48,719 nucleotides of DNA, from the NCBI RefSeq assembly GCF_018130955.1, contig NZ_JAFCJM010000050.1, positions 1 through 48,719 of the forward strand. The letters are read 5' to 3'. Shown here piece after piece: positions 40,775 to 48,652 of this stretch. The notes under the pieces were generated by a model. The model saw nothing but the letters and a program-made list of their open reading frames with translations, did not search any database and was not told where the DNA came from. Position 1 is the stretch's first letter. Each line of letters opens with the position of its first letter. Both the position numbers and the translations under genes were made by a program. The stretch is from Bradyrhizobium liaoningense (GTDB lineage: Bacteria > Pseudomonadota > Alphaproteobacteria > Rhizobiales > Xanthobacteraceae).

Positions 40775-41311
40775 CTACTTCTCGGTGAGCTTTTTCAGGC
40801 TGACGAGGCCGGCCTCGAAATCCTTGCCGATCATGTTGTCGAAGTTCATGAACACCTGCATCAGCTTGGACATGAACGGGGCCGGACCGTACATCGCCCA
40901 CGTGACCAGTGTTGCATCGCCCTGCGGCACCATTGTGAACTCGGCGGTGTTGTGACCCTCGAACGGCCGCTCGAAATCGAGCTTGATGCGGATCTTTGAC
41001 GGTGTGCTCGCCTCGAGGATCTCCATGCGGCCGGCGCCGACATTGTTGTTCCCGTCCCAGGCATAGGTCGCGCCCTTGCCCTGCTCGGCGCCGCCAAAGC
41101 TGCGCTTCATGGCGGGATCGCGCCCCTCATAAGGCGACCAGCCGGTCCAGAAGTGGAAATTGGCGATCATGGGATAGATCACATCCGCGGGCGCCTTGAC
41201 GGCGAGCGAGCGTTCGACGCGAAAACTATCGGGCTTGGTCGCGGCGAGCGCGAGGACGACGACGATGCCGACCGCGAGCACGATGGCAATGATGGTGATG
41301 GCTTTCAACAT
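40775..41311 (-). CDS. SRPBCC domain protein with N-terminal membrane anchor
   Basis: 178 residues. An N-terminal hydrophobic helix (LKAITIIAIVLAVGIVVVLA) is followed by a START/SRPBCC domain: ERSLAVKAPADVIYPMIANF, WTGWSPYEGRDPAMKRSFGG, YAWDGNNNVGAGRMEILEAS, HNTAEFTMVPQGDATLVTWA. SRPBCC domains bind small hydrophobic ligands; the membrane anchor would place it at the inner membrane. AAGGAGCCCATC precedes the ATG. Its promoter region carries TGTCGA-N17-CGTC at 41338-41364, next to a repeat. Confidence 0.92.
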   Translation of the reverse strand: MLKAITIIAIVLAVGIVVVLALAATKPDSFRVERSLAVKAPADVIYPMIANFHFWTGWSPYEGRDPAMKRSFGGAEQGKGATYAWDGNNNVGAGRMEILEASTPSKIRIKLDFERPFEGHNTAEFTMVPQGDATLVTWAMYGPAPFMSKLMQVFMNFDNMIGKDFEAGLVSLKKLTEK

Positions 41312-41337
41312 GATGGGCTCCTTGGAACTGGCCTAAG

Positions 41338-41364
41338 GACGAAGAAGGGTGTGCGGAATCGACA
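41338..41364 (-). promoter_or_regulatory. ECF-type promoter before the SRPBCC-VOC unit
   Basis: Minus strand: TGTCGA, 17 bases, CGTC, then CTT. The CGTC ends 27 bases before the SRPBCC start. The -35 part is the exact TGTCGA. Confidence 0.8.
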
Positions 41365-41389
41365 TAGGCGAACAATTTTTTTCTGGAAT

Positions 41390-41489
41390 CATTCCGGGGC
41401 GATGCGAAGCATCGAACCCGGAATCTCGAGATTCTCAGGTGCGCAATTGCGCACCATAGTTCGATGCTACGCATCGCCCCGGAATGACG
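41390..41489. repeat. Palindromic repeat, CATTCCGGGGCGATGCG type
   Basis: Nearly 100 bases with complementary ends (ATTCCGGGGCGATGCG and CGCATCGCCCCGGAAT) and a perfect inner palindrome (GGTGCGCAATTGCGCACC). It lies between the SRPBCC promoter and the end of the sigma factor gene. Confidence 0.88.
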
Positions 41490-41493
41490 TCGG

Positions 41494-42804
41494 TCACCTC
41501 GCCTTGGCGCCCTTGTTGCCCTTGTTTTCGCCCTTGCCCTTTTCCTTGGGCTGGCTGTCCCTGATCAGCCGGTCGATGTGCATGCGGATGTGCGCCGCTT
41601 CGGCCGAGGTGTTGGCGAGCGCGATGGCGCGGTCGAAGGCGACCCGGGCTTCGTCGTTGCGGCCGAGCTGCATCAGGAACGCGCCGCGAACGCCGTAGAA
41701 ATGAAAGTAGTTGGCGAGCTTTGGCGCCAGCGGCTCGATCATCGCGAGCGCCGCCTCGGGTCCGCGTACCTTCGAGGCCGCGACTGCGCGATTGAGCGTC
41801 ACCACCGGCGAGGGCTGCGCCAACTCTAGCGCGCCATAGAGCAGGTCGATCTGCGCCCAGTCGGTTTCCTCCGGCGTCGCCGCGCGCGCGTGAAGGGCGG
41901 CGATCGCGGCCTGGATCTGGTAGGGCCCGGTGCGGCGGTGGCGCATCGCCTTGTCGATCAGCGCGAGCCCCTCGGCGATCATGTTGCGGCTCCAGCGCGA
42001 GCGGTCCTGGTCTTCGAGCAGGATCAGCGATCCATCGGGTGCAAAGCGCGCCTCGCTGCGCGCATGCTGCAACAGCAGCAGCGCCGTCAGGCCCATGATC
42101 TCCGGCTCGCTCTGGAACAGCCGCAAGAGCAGCCGCGCCAACCGGATCGCCTCCTCGCACAGGGGCTTGCGGATCGCGGCGGTGTCGCCGCTCGCCGAAT
42201 AACCCTCGTTGAAGATCAGGTAGATCATCGCAGCGACGCCGGCGAGCCGCTCGGACCGCTCGATCGCGCCCGGCGCCTCGAACGGCACGTCGGCGTCCGC
42301 AATGCGCGCCTTCGCGCGCGTGATGCGCTGCTCCATCGCCGCTTCCGAGACCAGGAAGGCGCGCGCGATCTGCTTCACCGTGAGGCCCGAGACGATGCGC
42401 AACGCCAGCGCGATCTGCTGCGTCGCCGGCAATTCCGGATGGCAGCAGATGAACATCAGCCGCAAAATGTCGTCGCGGTAGTGCGAGCCGTCGAGCCGCT
42501 CGGCGAGCGCGCCTTCGGCATCGTCGAGGTCGGAGATCGCCTGGTCGTCCTCGGGCAGCGGCTGCTGCTTGCGGCTGCGGCGTACCTCGTCGATCGCGAC
42601 GTTGCGGCCGACCATGATCAGCCAGGCCGCGGGATCGCGCGGCGGCCCGTTCTGCGGCCAGGTTTTCAGCGCGCGCAAGGACGCGTTCTGGAACGCTTCT
42701 TCCGCGGTGTCGAGATCGCGGAAATAGCGCAAGAGCGCGCCGACCGCCTGGGGACGCGCGGAGGTGAGCGCGGTCTCGATCCAGGCGGCGTCGGTCTCAC
42801 TCAC
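41494..42804 (-). CDS. ECF sigma factor with C-terminal TPR-like extension (ECF42-like)
   Basis: 436 residues, much longer than an ordinary ECF sigma factor. Sigma region 2 covers about 20-85 (LLRYFRDLDTAEEAFQNASL, WLIMVGRNVAIDEVRRSRKQ), region 4 about 115-170 (LPATQQIALALRIVSGLTVK, EAAMEQRITRAKARIADADV). From about 185 there is a helical TPR-like domain (AAMIYLIFNEGYSASGDTAA ... NYFHFYGVRGAFLMQLGRND), as in the ECF42 group, which has no anti-sigma factor and lies near DGPF/YCII genes. The last 25 residues are Lys/Gly rich. The start overlaps the YCII stop (ATGA). Four matching promoter elements nearby are its probable targets. Confidence 0.93.
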   Translation of the reverse strand: MSETDAAWIETALTSARPQAVGALLRYFRDLDTAEEAFQNASLRALKTWPQNGPPRDPAAWLIMVGRNVAIDEVRRSRKQQPLPEDDQAISDLDDAEGALAERLDGSHYRDDILRLMFICCHPELPATQQIALALRIVSGLTVKQIARAFLVSEAAMEQRITRAKARIADADVPFEAPGAIERSERLAGVAAMIYLIFNEGYSASGDTAAIRKPLCEEAIRLARLLLRLFQSEPEIMGLTALLLLQHARSEARFAPDGSLILLEDQDRSRWSRNMIAEGLALIDKAMRHRRTGPYQIQAAIAALHARAATPEETDWAQIDLLYGALELAQPSPVVTLNRAVAASKVRGPEAALAMIEPLAPKLANYFHFYGVRGAFLMQLGRNDEARVAFDRAIALANTSAEAAHIRMHIDRLIRDSQPKEKGKGENKGNKGAKAR

Positions 42805-43169
42805 GTCAGATTCCCTCCGGGCCTGAACACGCCGACCGGGCGCACCTCATAGGCACCGCCGGGATTGGCCGAGCCGAGCTCGCGCGCGACGTCGAGGGCG
42901 TCGTCGAGATTCTTGCAGTCCACGATGTAGAAGCCGAGCAGTTGCTCCTTGGTCTCCGCATAGGGACCGTCGATCACCAGCGGCGGATCCTCCTTGCGCA
43001 AGGTGGCTGCCGCCGTGGTCGGCAGCAGCCGCGCAACGGGACCGAGTCGGCCCTGGCTGGTGAGCTTGTCCTGCACCACGGCGAGCTTCTTCATCACGGC
43101 TTCGTCCTGTTCCTTGCTCCAGGAACCGACAAAATCCTCGTCGTGATAGCAAAGGATGGCATAGAGCAT
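42801..43169 (-). CDS. YCII/DGPF family protein, first gene of the sigma operon
   Basis: About 122 residues with a YCII fold: MLYAILCYHDEDFVGSWSKE, DEAVMKKLAVVQDKLTSQGR, PPLVIDGPYAETKEQLLGFY, and SANPGGAYEVRPVGVF. The DGPF motif appears as DGPY. Its stop overlaps the sigma factor start, so the two are coupled, the classic arrangement for ECF42-type loci. Starts at ATG 43169 with AGGA 11 bases upstream; a TTG three codons earlier is possible. An ECF-type promoter element lies at 43198-43224. Confidence 0.93.
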   Translation of the reverse strand: MLYAILCYHDEDFVGSWSKEQDEAVMKKLAVVQDKLTSQGRLGPVARLLPTTAAATLRKEDPPLVIDGPYAETKEQLLGFYIVDCKNLDDALDVARELGSANPGGAYEVRPVGVFRPGGNLT

Positions 43170-43197
43170 GGCCAACAAATCCTGTTCTCATCATGAA

Positions 43198-43224
43198 GAC
43201 GACCCACTATGCCCTGCCCCGACA
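43198..43224 (-). promoter_or_regulatory. ECF-type promoter before the YCII-sigma operon
   Basis: Minus strand: TGTCGG, 17 bases, CGTC, then TTC. It ends 28 bases before the YCII start and would make the sigma factor autoregulated. Confidence 0.78.
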
Positions 43225-43314
43225 TTGCTGCGGAAATTTTTTGCGGGAAATATCCCGCCAGTCGTGTCAATGAGACGCCCTGACAACGAGCTGCGGAAGA
43301 GTGGGATACAAGGA

Positions 43315-44280
43315 ATGACGAAAGGCGCGCTGGCCCTCCTGATCAACAGCAACGCGCAGAACTGGTCGCCCGAGCGCTGGAAAGCGCGGTTCGACGCAGT
43401 CTGCGGCGACCGCCTCGTGACGCTGCTGCCCAATGCCGGCCTCGATCCGGCAAGCGTCCACTATGCTGCGGTGTGGAAGCCGGTTCCGGGCACGCTGGCG
43501 GCCTTCCCGAACCTGCGCGCGATCTTCAATCTCGGCGCCGGCGTCGATGCGCTAATGGCCGATCGCACGCTGCCGGCCGTACCGCTGGTCCGCGTCGCCG
43601 TGCCCGACCTGACGGGGCGGATGACCGAATATGTCGTGCTGCACGTGCTGATGCATCATCGGCAGGAGCTTTACTTGCGGCAATCCCAGCGCGAGAAGAT
43701 CTGGGAGCCGACATATCAATGGCCGGCGAGCGCGGTCACGGTCGGGATCATGGGCCTCGGCACGCTCGGCATCGACGCCGCGGGCGTGCTGAAACGGCTC
43801 GGCTTCCGCGTCGTGGGCTGGAGTCGCAGCGCGCGCATGATCGAGGCCGTCGAATGTTTTCACGGTGACGCCGGGCTCGATGCGTTCCTCGGCCAAAGCG
43901 ACATCCTGGTCTGCTTGTTGCCGCTGACGCCGGAGACCCGCGGCATCCTCAACCGCGACGTCTTCACAAAACTCAACCGCAAGGGTCCGCTCGGCGCGCC
44001 CGTGCTGATCAATGCCGGCCGCGGCGGCCTGCAGAACGAGGCCGATATCCTCGCCTGCCTCGACGACGGCACGCTGGGCGCTGCCTCGCTCGACGTCTTC
44101 GTGCAGGAGCCTCTGCCGGCGGACAGCCGGTTCTGGAGCCACCCCAAGGTGGTGCTGACGCCGCACAATGCGGCGGACACAGATGCGGATGAGATATCGA
44201 AATACGTCGCCGCTCAGATCGCGCGCTTCGAGGCTGGCGGGTCGCTCGAAAATGTGGTGGATCGCGCGCGGGGGTATTAG
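43315..44280 (+). CDS. ghrA: Glyoxylate/hydroxypyruvate reductase A, D-2-hydroxyacid dehydrogenase family
   Basis: Reduces glyoxylate and hydroxypyruvate with NAD(P)H. About 321 residues: the NAD-binding loop VGIMGLGTLGIDAAGVLKRL, VGWSRSARMIEAV, LLPLTPETRGILNRDVFTKL, NAGRGGLQNEADILACLDDG (with the catalytic Arg earlier and Glu in LDVFVQEPLP) and the His of LTPHNAADTDADE. These match the GhrA branch. The frame is open 49 codons upstream; ATG 43315 follows AGGA closely and suits the family length. Divergent from the YCII-sigma operon. Confidence 0.93.
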   Translation: MTKGALALLINSNAQNWSPERWKARFDAVCGDRLVTLLPNAGLDPASVHYAAVWKPVPGTLAAFPNLRAIFNLGAGVDALMADRTLPAVPLVRVAVPDLTGRMTEYVVLHVLMHHRQELYLRQSQREKIWEPTYQWPASAVTVGIMGLGTLGIDAAGVLKRLGFRVVGWSRSARMIEAVECFHGDAGLDAFLGQSDILVCLLPLTPETRGILNRDVFTKLNRKGPLGAPVLINAGRGGLQNEADILACLDDGTLGAASLDVFVQEPLPADSRFWSHPKVVLTPHNAADTDADEISKYVAAQIARFEAGGSLENVVDRARGY

Positions 44281-44330
44281 GCCCACTGTCGTTCCGGACA
44301 AGCGCGCGTAGATCCGGGACGACTGATGAG

Positions 44331-44909
44331 TTAGCGGCGGGCGCCAAATGCCAGCGGCGAGGCGCCCGGCGGTAACGTCGAATGGATGTCGCTGTCGACC
44401 AGTCCGGGCGATTGCTGCTGGGTGAAGCTCGCGCCGAACGACAGGCTGAGATTCGACGTTGGACGGAACTCGATCCCCGCGCTGGCGCGATAGCCGCCCG
44501 GTAGCGTCGATGAGGTGGAGTCGAATGGCGTCAACGGCGGGCCAGCGGGGCCATAATTGTATTTCAATGTATCGAAGCCGGTGTAGAGCGTGACCGGTGA
44601 ATTGGCAAAATTGTAGCCGAACTTGACGCCTTCGGACGACAGCGTACCGAAATTACCGAATGCCCGGGCCTGATCGAAGCCGTTCATGCTCCACGCCGCA
44701 CTGCCACGAGAGCTGGACATGAACCAGCCCTTCGGAAGCCCGGCCTGCGGATCGCTGGCATCGAAGGGCTGACTGTCACCCCACCCCATCAGCCCGCTCG
44801 AGCTCAGATAAGGTACCGGCGCTGTCTGCGCATGGGCCGTCCGCCCGCCCAGGCAGAGCGCCGGCAACATCAATCCGAGAGCAAACCAGCGTGCGAAGCT
44901 GAACGTCAT
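44331..44909 (-). CDS. Secreted protein, possible outer-membrane protein
   Basis: About 192 residues with a signal peptide (FARWFALGLMLPALCLGGRT, ending AHAQ). The mature part is Ser/Gly-rich with beta-like segments (VKFGYNFANSPVTLYTGFDT, YRASAGIEFRPTSNLSLSFG), as in outer-membrane beta barrels, but it lacks a C-terminal aromatic residue and is short for a porin. It resembles the fragment-like outer-membrane proteins found in Bradyrhizobium; no family is certain. Start at ATG 44909 with AAGGG upstream; the frame is open another 30 codons. Divergent from the chemoreceptor gene. Confidence 0.72.
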   Translation of the reverse strand: MTFSFARWFALGLMLPALCLGGRTAHAQTAPVPYLSSSGLMGWGDSQPFDASDPQAGLPKGWFMSSSRGSAAWSMNGFDQARAFGNFGTLSSEGVKFGYNFANSPVTLYTGFDTLKYNYGPAGPPLTPFDSTSSTLPGGYRASAGIEFRPTSNLSLSFGASFTQQQSPGLVDSDIHSTLPPGASPLAFGARR

Positions 44910-45058
44910 CCGTGGACCCTTCGAGTGCATGCGAATTATACGCACCCGCTCTCGCGAATGCCAGATTGGCCCGGCCCCATTCGGACGCCCCCTGTTCACT
45001 GTCTCTTAGCGAGAAGTTGATAATCGTTCTCAACCAAACCGATCAGAACGAGACAGAC

Positions 45059-47026
45059 ATGCGGGCAACGCTCGGCCTCAGAATGCGCATCACCGTCGCC
45101 CTGGCGGTCACGGCGGCGGCCACGGCCCTGTTCGCCGTGCTCGGGGCGATGTGGATCATTTCCGGCATCATCGACCGCGCCGACCAGCGCGAGCTGCGCA
45201 GCCACTACGATGCGCTCCAGTCTCGCATTTCAGAGGAATCCCACCGCGCGGCCGCGATGAGCGCCGTCGTGGCCGCCATGCCCGCCACGCAGGAGGCGAT
45301 GGCCAAACAGGATCGCGAGGCGCTGGTGCGGCTGTTCGGGCCGGTGTTCGCCGCCATCAAGTCGGACTATGGCGTCGATCAGTTCCAGTTCCATGTCCCG
45401 CCTGCGACGTCCTATCTGCGCGTCCATCAACCGGCCAAGTTCGGCGACGATCTCTCCGGCTTTCGCAAGACCGTCGTCCTCGCCAACGAGCAGCGCAAGG
45501 TCGTCGTCGGCCTGGAGGGCGGCGTGGCCGGGCTCGGCATTCGCGGCGTGGTACCGATCGCCCAGGCCGGCAAGCATCTCGGCACCGTGGAATTCGGCCT
45601 GACCTTCGGCCAGCCCTTCCTCGACGACTTCAAGCTCAATCGCCATGTCGACGTCGCCTTCCATCTCTCCGACGGCACCGCCTTCAAGCTGTTCGGCGGC
45701 ACGTTGAAGGGCCGCAGCTTCTTCGATGCGGCCGACTACGGCCGCGCGTCCACCGGCAGCTTCACGGTGCGGCAGGACAAGCTCGACGGCACGCCCGTGG
45801 CGGCGCTGCTCGGGCCGATCAAGGACTTTTCCGGAAAACCGCTCGGCGCGGTCGAGCTGGTGATGGACAATGCCGACTACGAGGCCTCCGTCGACCGCGC
45901 GCGGTGGCTCGCGATCGGCATTGCCGGACTCGGGCTCGTGCTAGCCGCGATCGTCGGCTATTTCATCGCCCGCAGCATCTCCCGTCCGATCATCTCCATC
46001 ACTTCGGTGATGCGCGAGCTCGCCGACGGCAGGCTCGACGTGACCATGCCCGTCGGCAGCTCCAAGGACGAAGTGGGGGAGATGGTCAAGGCGGTCGCCG
46101 TGTTCCGCGACAACGCGATCAGCGTCAATCGCCTTCAGGCCGAGCAGGCCGACGCCAAGGCGCAGTCGGAGGCGGAGAAGCGTCGGGCCCTTGCCGCGCT
46201 CGCCGACAATTTCGAGTCCAGCATCCGCGACGTCGTCAACTCGGTATCCGCGGCCGCGGTCGAGATGGAGCAGACCGCGCGATCGATGTCAGATATCGTC
46301 GAGCAATCCAACCGGCAGACCCGCGCGGTGTCGTCCGCATCCGCGCTCGCCTCCGAGAATGTCCAGACGGTGGCGACCGCGGCGGAAGAGCTGTCGTCGT
46401 CCATGACCGAGATCAGCCGGCGCCTGGCGCATGCCACGGAGGTGGTCGGCCGCGCCGCGAACGACGGACGACAGTCCAACGCGCGCGTGCAGAGCCTTGC
46501 CGACGCGGCGCAGAAGATCAGCGACGTCGTCTCCTTCATCAACGGCATCGCCAGCCAGACCAATCTGCTCGCGCTGAACGCGACGATCGAGGCGGCGCGC
46601 GCCGGCGAAGCCGGCCGCGGCTTTGCCGTCGTCGCCTCCGAGGTCAAGGCGCTCGCCACGCAGACCGCCAAGGCGACCGAGGAGATCGGCGCGCAGGTGA
46701 CAGCCGTCCAGGGCGAAACGACCGGTACCGTCGAGGGCATCCAGTCGATCTGCACGACGATCCAGCAAGTGGACGAGATTTCCGCCGCGATCGCCGCCGC
46801 CGTCGGCCAGCAGGGCACGGCCACGCAGGAGATTGCCCAGAACGTGCAGCAGGCCGCCGCCCGCACCGGCGAGGTCTCGCAAAACATCGCCGGCGTCAGC
46901 GAGGGCATCGTGGCCACGGGCGCGGCGGCGGAGGAAGTGCTCGGCTCGGCCGTCGAGCTCAGCAGGCAATCGCAGCGGCTGCGCGATGAGGTGGATCGTT
47001 TCCTCGCCAACGTCCGCGCGGCGTAG
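45059..47026 (+). CDS. Methyl-accepting chemotaxis protein with a double Cache-like sensor
   Basis: 655 residues. Membrane helix about 10-36 (LAVTAAATALFAVLGAMWII), a periplasmic sensor about 45-285 (FHVPPATSYLRVHQPAKFGD, DDLSGFRKTVVLANEQRKVV, GLEGGVAGLGIRGVVPIAQA) of the dCache_3 type, a second helix near 287-305 (AIGIAGLGLVLAAIVGYFIA), a HAMP domain, and a signalling domain about 400-640 containing the hairpin tip ISDVVSFINGIASQTNLLAL. The signalling tip is intact. The ligand is unknown. The weak GAGACAGAC before ATG 45059 leaves the start a little uncertain; the frame is open 49 codons upstream. Confidence 0.96.
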   Translation: MRATLGLRMRITVALAVTAAATALFAVLGAMWIISGIIDRADQRELRSHYDALQSRISEESHRAAAMSAVVAAMPATQEAMAKQDREALVRLFGPVFAAIKSDYGVDQFQFHVPPATSYLRVHQPAKFGDDLSGFRKTVVLANEQRKVVVGLEGGVAGLGIRGVVPIAQAGKHLGTVEFGLTFGQPFLDDFKLNRHVDVAFHLSDGTAFKLFGGTLKGRSFFDAADYGRASTGSFTVRQDKLDGTPVAALLGPIKDFSGKPLGAVELVMDNADYEASVDRARWLAIGIAGLGLVLAAIVGYFIARSISRPIISITSVMRELADGRLDVTMPVGSSKDEVGEMVKAVAVFRDNAISVNRLQAEQADAKAQSEAEKRRALAALADNFESSIRDVVNSVSAAAVEMEQTARSMSDIVEQSNRQTRAVSSASALASENVQTVATAAEELSSSMTEISRRLAHATEVVGRAANDGRQSNARVQSLADAAQKISDVVSFINGIASQTNLLALNATIEAARAGEAGRGFAVVASEVKALATQTAKATEEIGAQVTAVQGETTGTVEGIQSICTTIQQVDEISAAIAAAVGQQGTATQEIAQNVQQAAARTGEVSQNIAGVSEGIVATGAAAEEVLGSAVELSRQSQRLRDEVDRFLANVRAA

Positions 47027-47102
47027 GCGCACGACACTCTCACTGTCGTCCCGGCGAAGGCCGACAGCGGAAATTGTGACTGCGCTTGCCCGCCAGGACA
47101 GA

Positions 47103-47759
47103 CTAAGCTTTGGCGCCTGCCCCAATCATCACATCAATCGCGCCGTTCACGATTGCCTCGAGCTCCTTGCGCGGCACGCGGGCGCGCGATCGTATCGCGA
47201 TACTGTGCACGGTCGCTGACGCGAGCTGCGCCAGCACGGCAGGATCGGCGCTCTCGGGCAACTCGCCCTTCTCCTTGGCGCGGCGGAAGCAGAGGGCAAA
47301 CGCCTTGTCGAGTTCGGAAAGGCCGTCCAGCACCATGGCGCGGATGTCGGGATCGCCGACGGCTTCGGAGGCCGCCGTCACCACGGTGAAGCAGCCGCGC
47401 GGCCCCGTCTCGCCGGAGAGATAGATGTTCAGCGCCGAGGCAAAGATGCGCTCAAGCCGCTGCCGCAGCGGCAGCTCCTGGCGAAAGATGTCACCCATCG
47501 AAGCGCGCGCCTCGTCGCGGTAGCGCTGGTAGCTCTTGATGTAGATCTCGCGCTTGTCGCCGAAGGCGCCATAGAGGCTCGGCCGGTTCATGCCGGTCGC
47601 CTCGGAGAGATCGTCCAGCGACGTCGCGGCAAAGCCCTGGGTGCGGAACAAGTCGAGCGCCTTGCCGAGCGCAACATCCGGCTCATAGGCGCGCGGCCGG
47701 CCACGGCGTTTTGGCGGGGCCGGGTCGGTGATTGGCGGACCTTTGCTTTTTTGTACCAT
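47103..47759 (-). CDS. TetR/AcrR family regulator
   Basis: 218 residues. A basic N-terminal extension (PPKRRGRPRAYEPDVALGKA) precedes the TetR domain (LDLFRTQGFAATSLDDLSEA, TGMNRPSLYGAFGDKREIYI). The effector domain contains GPRGCFTVVTAASEAVGDPD and TVHSIAIRSRARVPRKELEA, similar to TetR regulators found next to GST or oxidoreductase genes. It is divergent from a GST gene, with a long interrupted dyad between the two start codons. Its likely role is repression of that GST; the inducer is unknown. Confidence 0.94.
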   Translation of the reverse strand: MVQKSKGPPITDPAPPKRRGRPRAYEPDVALGKALDLFRTQGFAATSLDDLSEATGMNRPSLYGAFGDKREIYIKSYQRYRDEARASMGDIFRQELPLRQRLERIFASALNIYLSGETGPRGCFTVVTAASEAVGDPDIRAMVLDGLSELDKAFALCFRRAKEKGELPESADPAVLAQLASATVHSIAIRSRARVPRKELEAIVNGAIDVMIGAGAKA

Positions 47760-47807
47760 TTCGCAAAATATTCCTTGACCGGCCCCATATTATGCAAGAC
47801 AGTACAA
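47751..47807. promoter_or_regulatory. Candidate operator: long interrupted dyad between TetR and GST
   Basis: Half-sites of 21 bases (47751-47771 and 47787-47807) match as inverted repeats at 16 of 21 positions; they share TTGTAC outside and GCA(A/T)AATAT inside, with 15 bases between. The left half overlaps the TetR start codon. The exact outer cores TTTTTGTAC and GTACAAAAA extend the match. Confidence 0.6.
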
Positions 47808-47868
47808 AAATCAACTTGGCCAGGTTGAACGACACTTCCCCTCAAGGAAATGCCCAAGGAGGCCCCAA

Positions 47869-48513
47869 GTGGATCTTTACTTCTCGCCCCTCGCCTGTTC
47901 GATGGCGACCCGCGTTGCGCTCTACGAAGCGGGCGCGGATGCGAACTATCTCGAGGTCGATTCCCCGAGCAAGACCGTGCTGAAGGACGGCTCCGACTTC
48001 CGCGCCGTCAACCCGATCGGCCTGGTCCCGACGCTGCGCACCGACGAGGGCGTGGTGCTGACGGAGAATGCCGCGATCCTGCAATACGTCGCTGATAGCT
48101 TTCCGCAATCCGGTCTCGGCACCTCGGCCGGCATCGACCGCACGCGCCTGCACCAATGGCTCTGCTTCATCGGCACCGAGCTGCACAAGGGATTGTTCGT
48201 CCCCGTGCTCGACCGCAAGGCGCCGCAGGAAACCAAGGCCTACGCGCTGGAGAAGAACCTGTCGCGGCTCGACTATCTCGACAATTACCTGAAAGGCCGC
48301 GAATTCCTGCTCGACCACTTCACGGTGGCCGACGCCTATCTCGTCACGGTCATCAACTGGACCATGGCGACGCCGCCGATCGACCTCGCCAAATGGCCGA
48401 ACGTGAAGGCGTACTATGAGCGGCTGAAGGCGCGGCCGTCGGTCGCAAAGGCGATTGCCGAGGAGTTCGAGCTGTACAAGCACGAACTCGCGCGGCGGAA
48501 GGCGGCGGCTTGA
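47869..48513 (+). CDS. Glutathione S-transferase family protein
   Basis: 214 residues of a beta-like bacterial GST: MDLYFSPLACSMATRVALYE with the SPLACS active-site Cys, FRAVNPIGLVPTLRTDEGVV, LTENAAILQYVADSFPQSGL (Glu-Asn for glutathione), and the helical C-terminal domain (LLDHFTVADAYLVTVINWTM). It starts at GTG 47869, preceded by AAGGAGG six bases upstream, an unusually strong site for a GTG start. Divergent from a TetR gene, probably its regulator. Substrate unknown. Confidence 0.95.
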   Translation: MDLYFSPLACSMATRVALYEAGADANYLEVDSPSKTVLKDGSDFRAVNPIGLVPTLRTDEGVVLTENAAILQYVADSFPQSGLGTSAGIDRTRLHQWLCFIGTELHKGLFVPVLDRKAPQETKAYALEKNLSRLDYLDNYLKGREFLLDHFTVADAYLVTVINWTMATPPIDLAKWPNVKAYYERLKARPSVAKAIAEEFELYKHELARRKAAA

Positions 48514-48514
48514 C

Positions 48515-48652
48515 CTCTTCCCCTTCTCCCCGCTTGCGGGGAGAAGGTCGGGATGAGGGGGAGTCTCTGCGAGGACGGTGATAGTTCGACTCGCGGTGAG
48601 TCCCCCTCACCCGCGCCTTCGGCGCGACCTCTCCCCGCAAGCGGCAGGGGAA
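48515..48652. repeat. Palindromic repeat, CTTCTCCCCGC type
   Basis: About 135 bases: CCTCTTCCCCTTCTCCCCGC and TTGCGGGGAGAAGGTCGGGA at the left, GTCCCCCTCACCCGCGCCTT and CCTCTCCCCGCAAGCGGCAG at the right. A widespread alphaproteobacterial intergenic repeat. The window ends 67 bases later with no gene recognised there. Confidence 0.85.

Noticed and set aside
41435..42160. Frame overlapping the sigma factor gene in another phase
   Set aside because: Arg/Ala/Asp-rich nonsense; the sigma frame carries recognisable regions 2 and 4.
44990..45058. GATAATCGTTCTCA before the chemoreceptor gene resembling a Fur box
   Set aside because: Only 5-base complementary ends (GAGAA / TTCTC); too weak to call an iron-regulated site.
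47775..47793. TTGACC and TATTAT between TetR and GST as -35 and -10 boxes
   Set aside because: Only seven bases apart, far from the usual 16-18.
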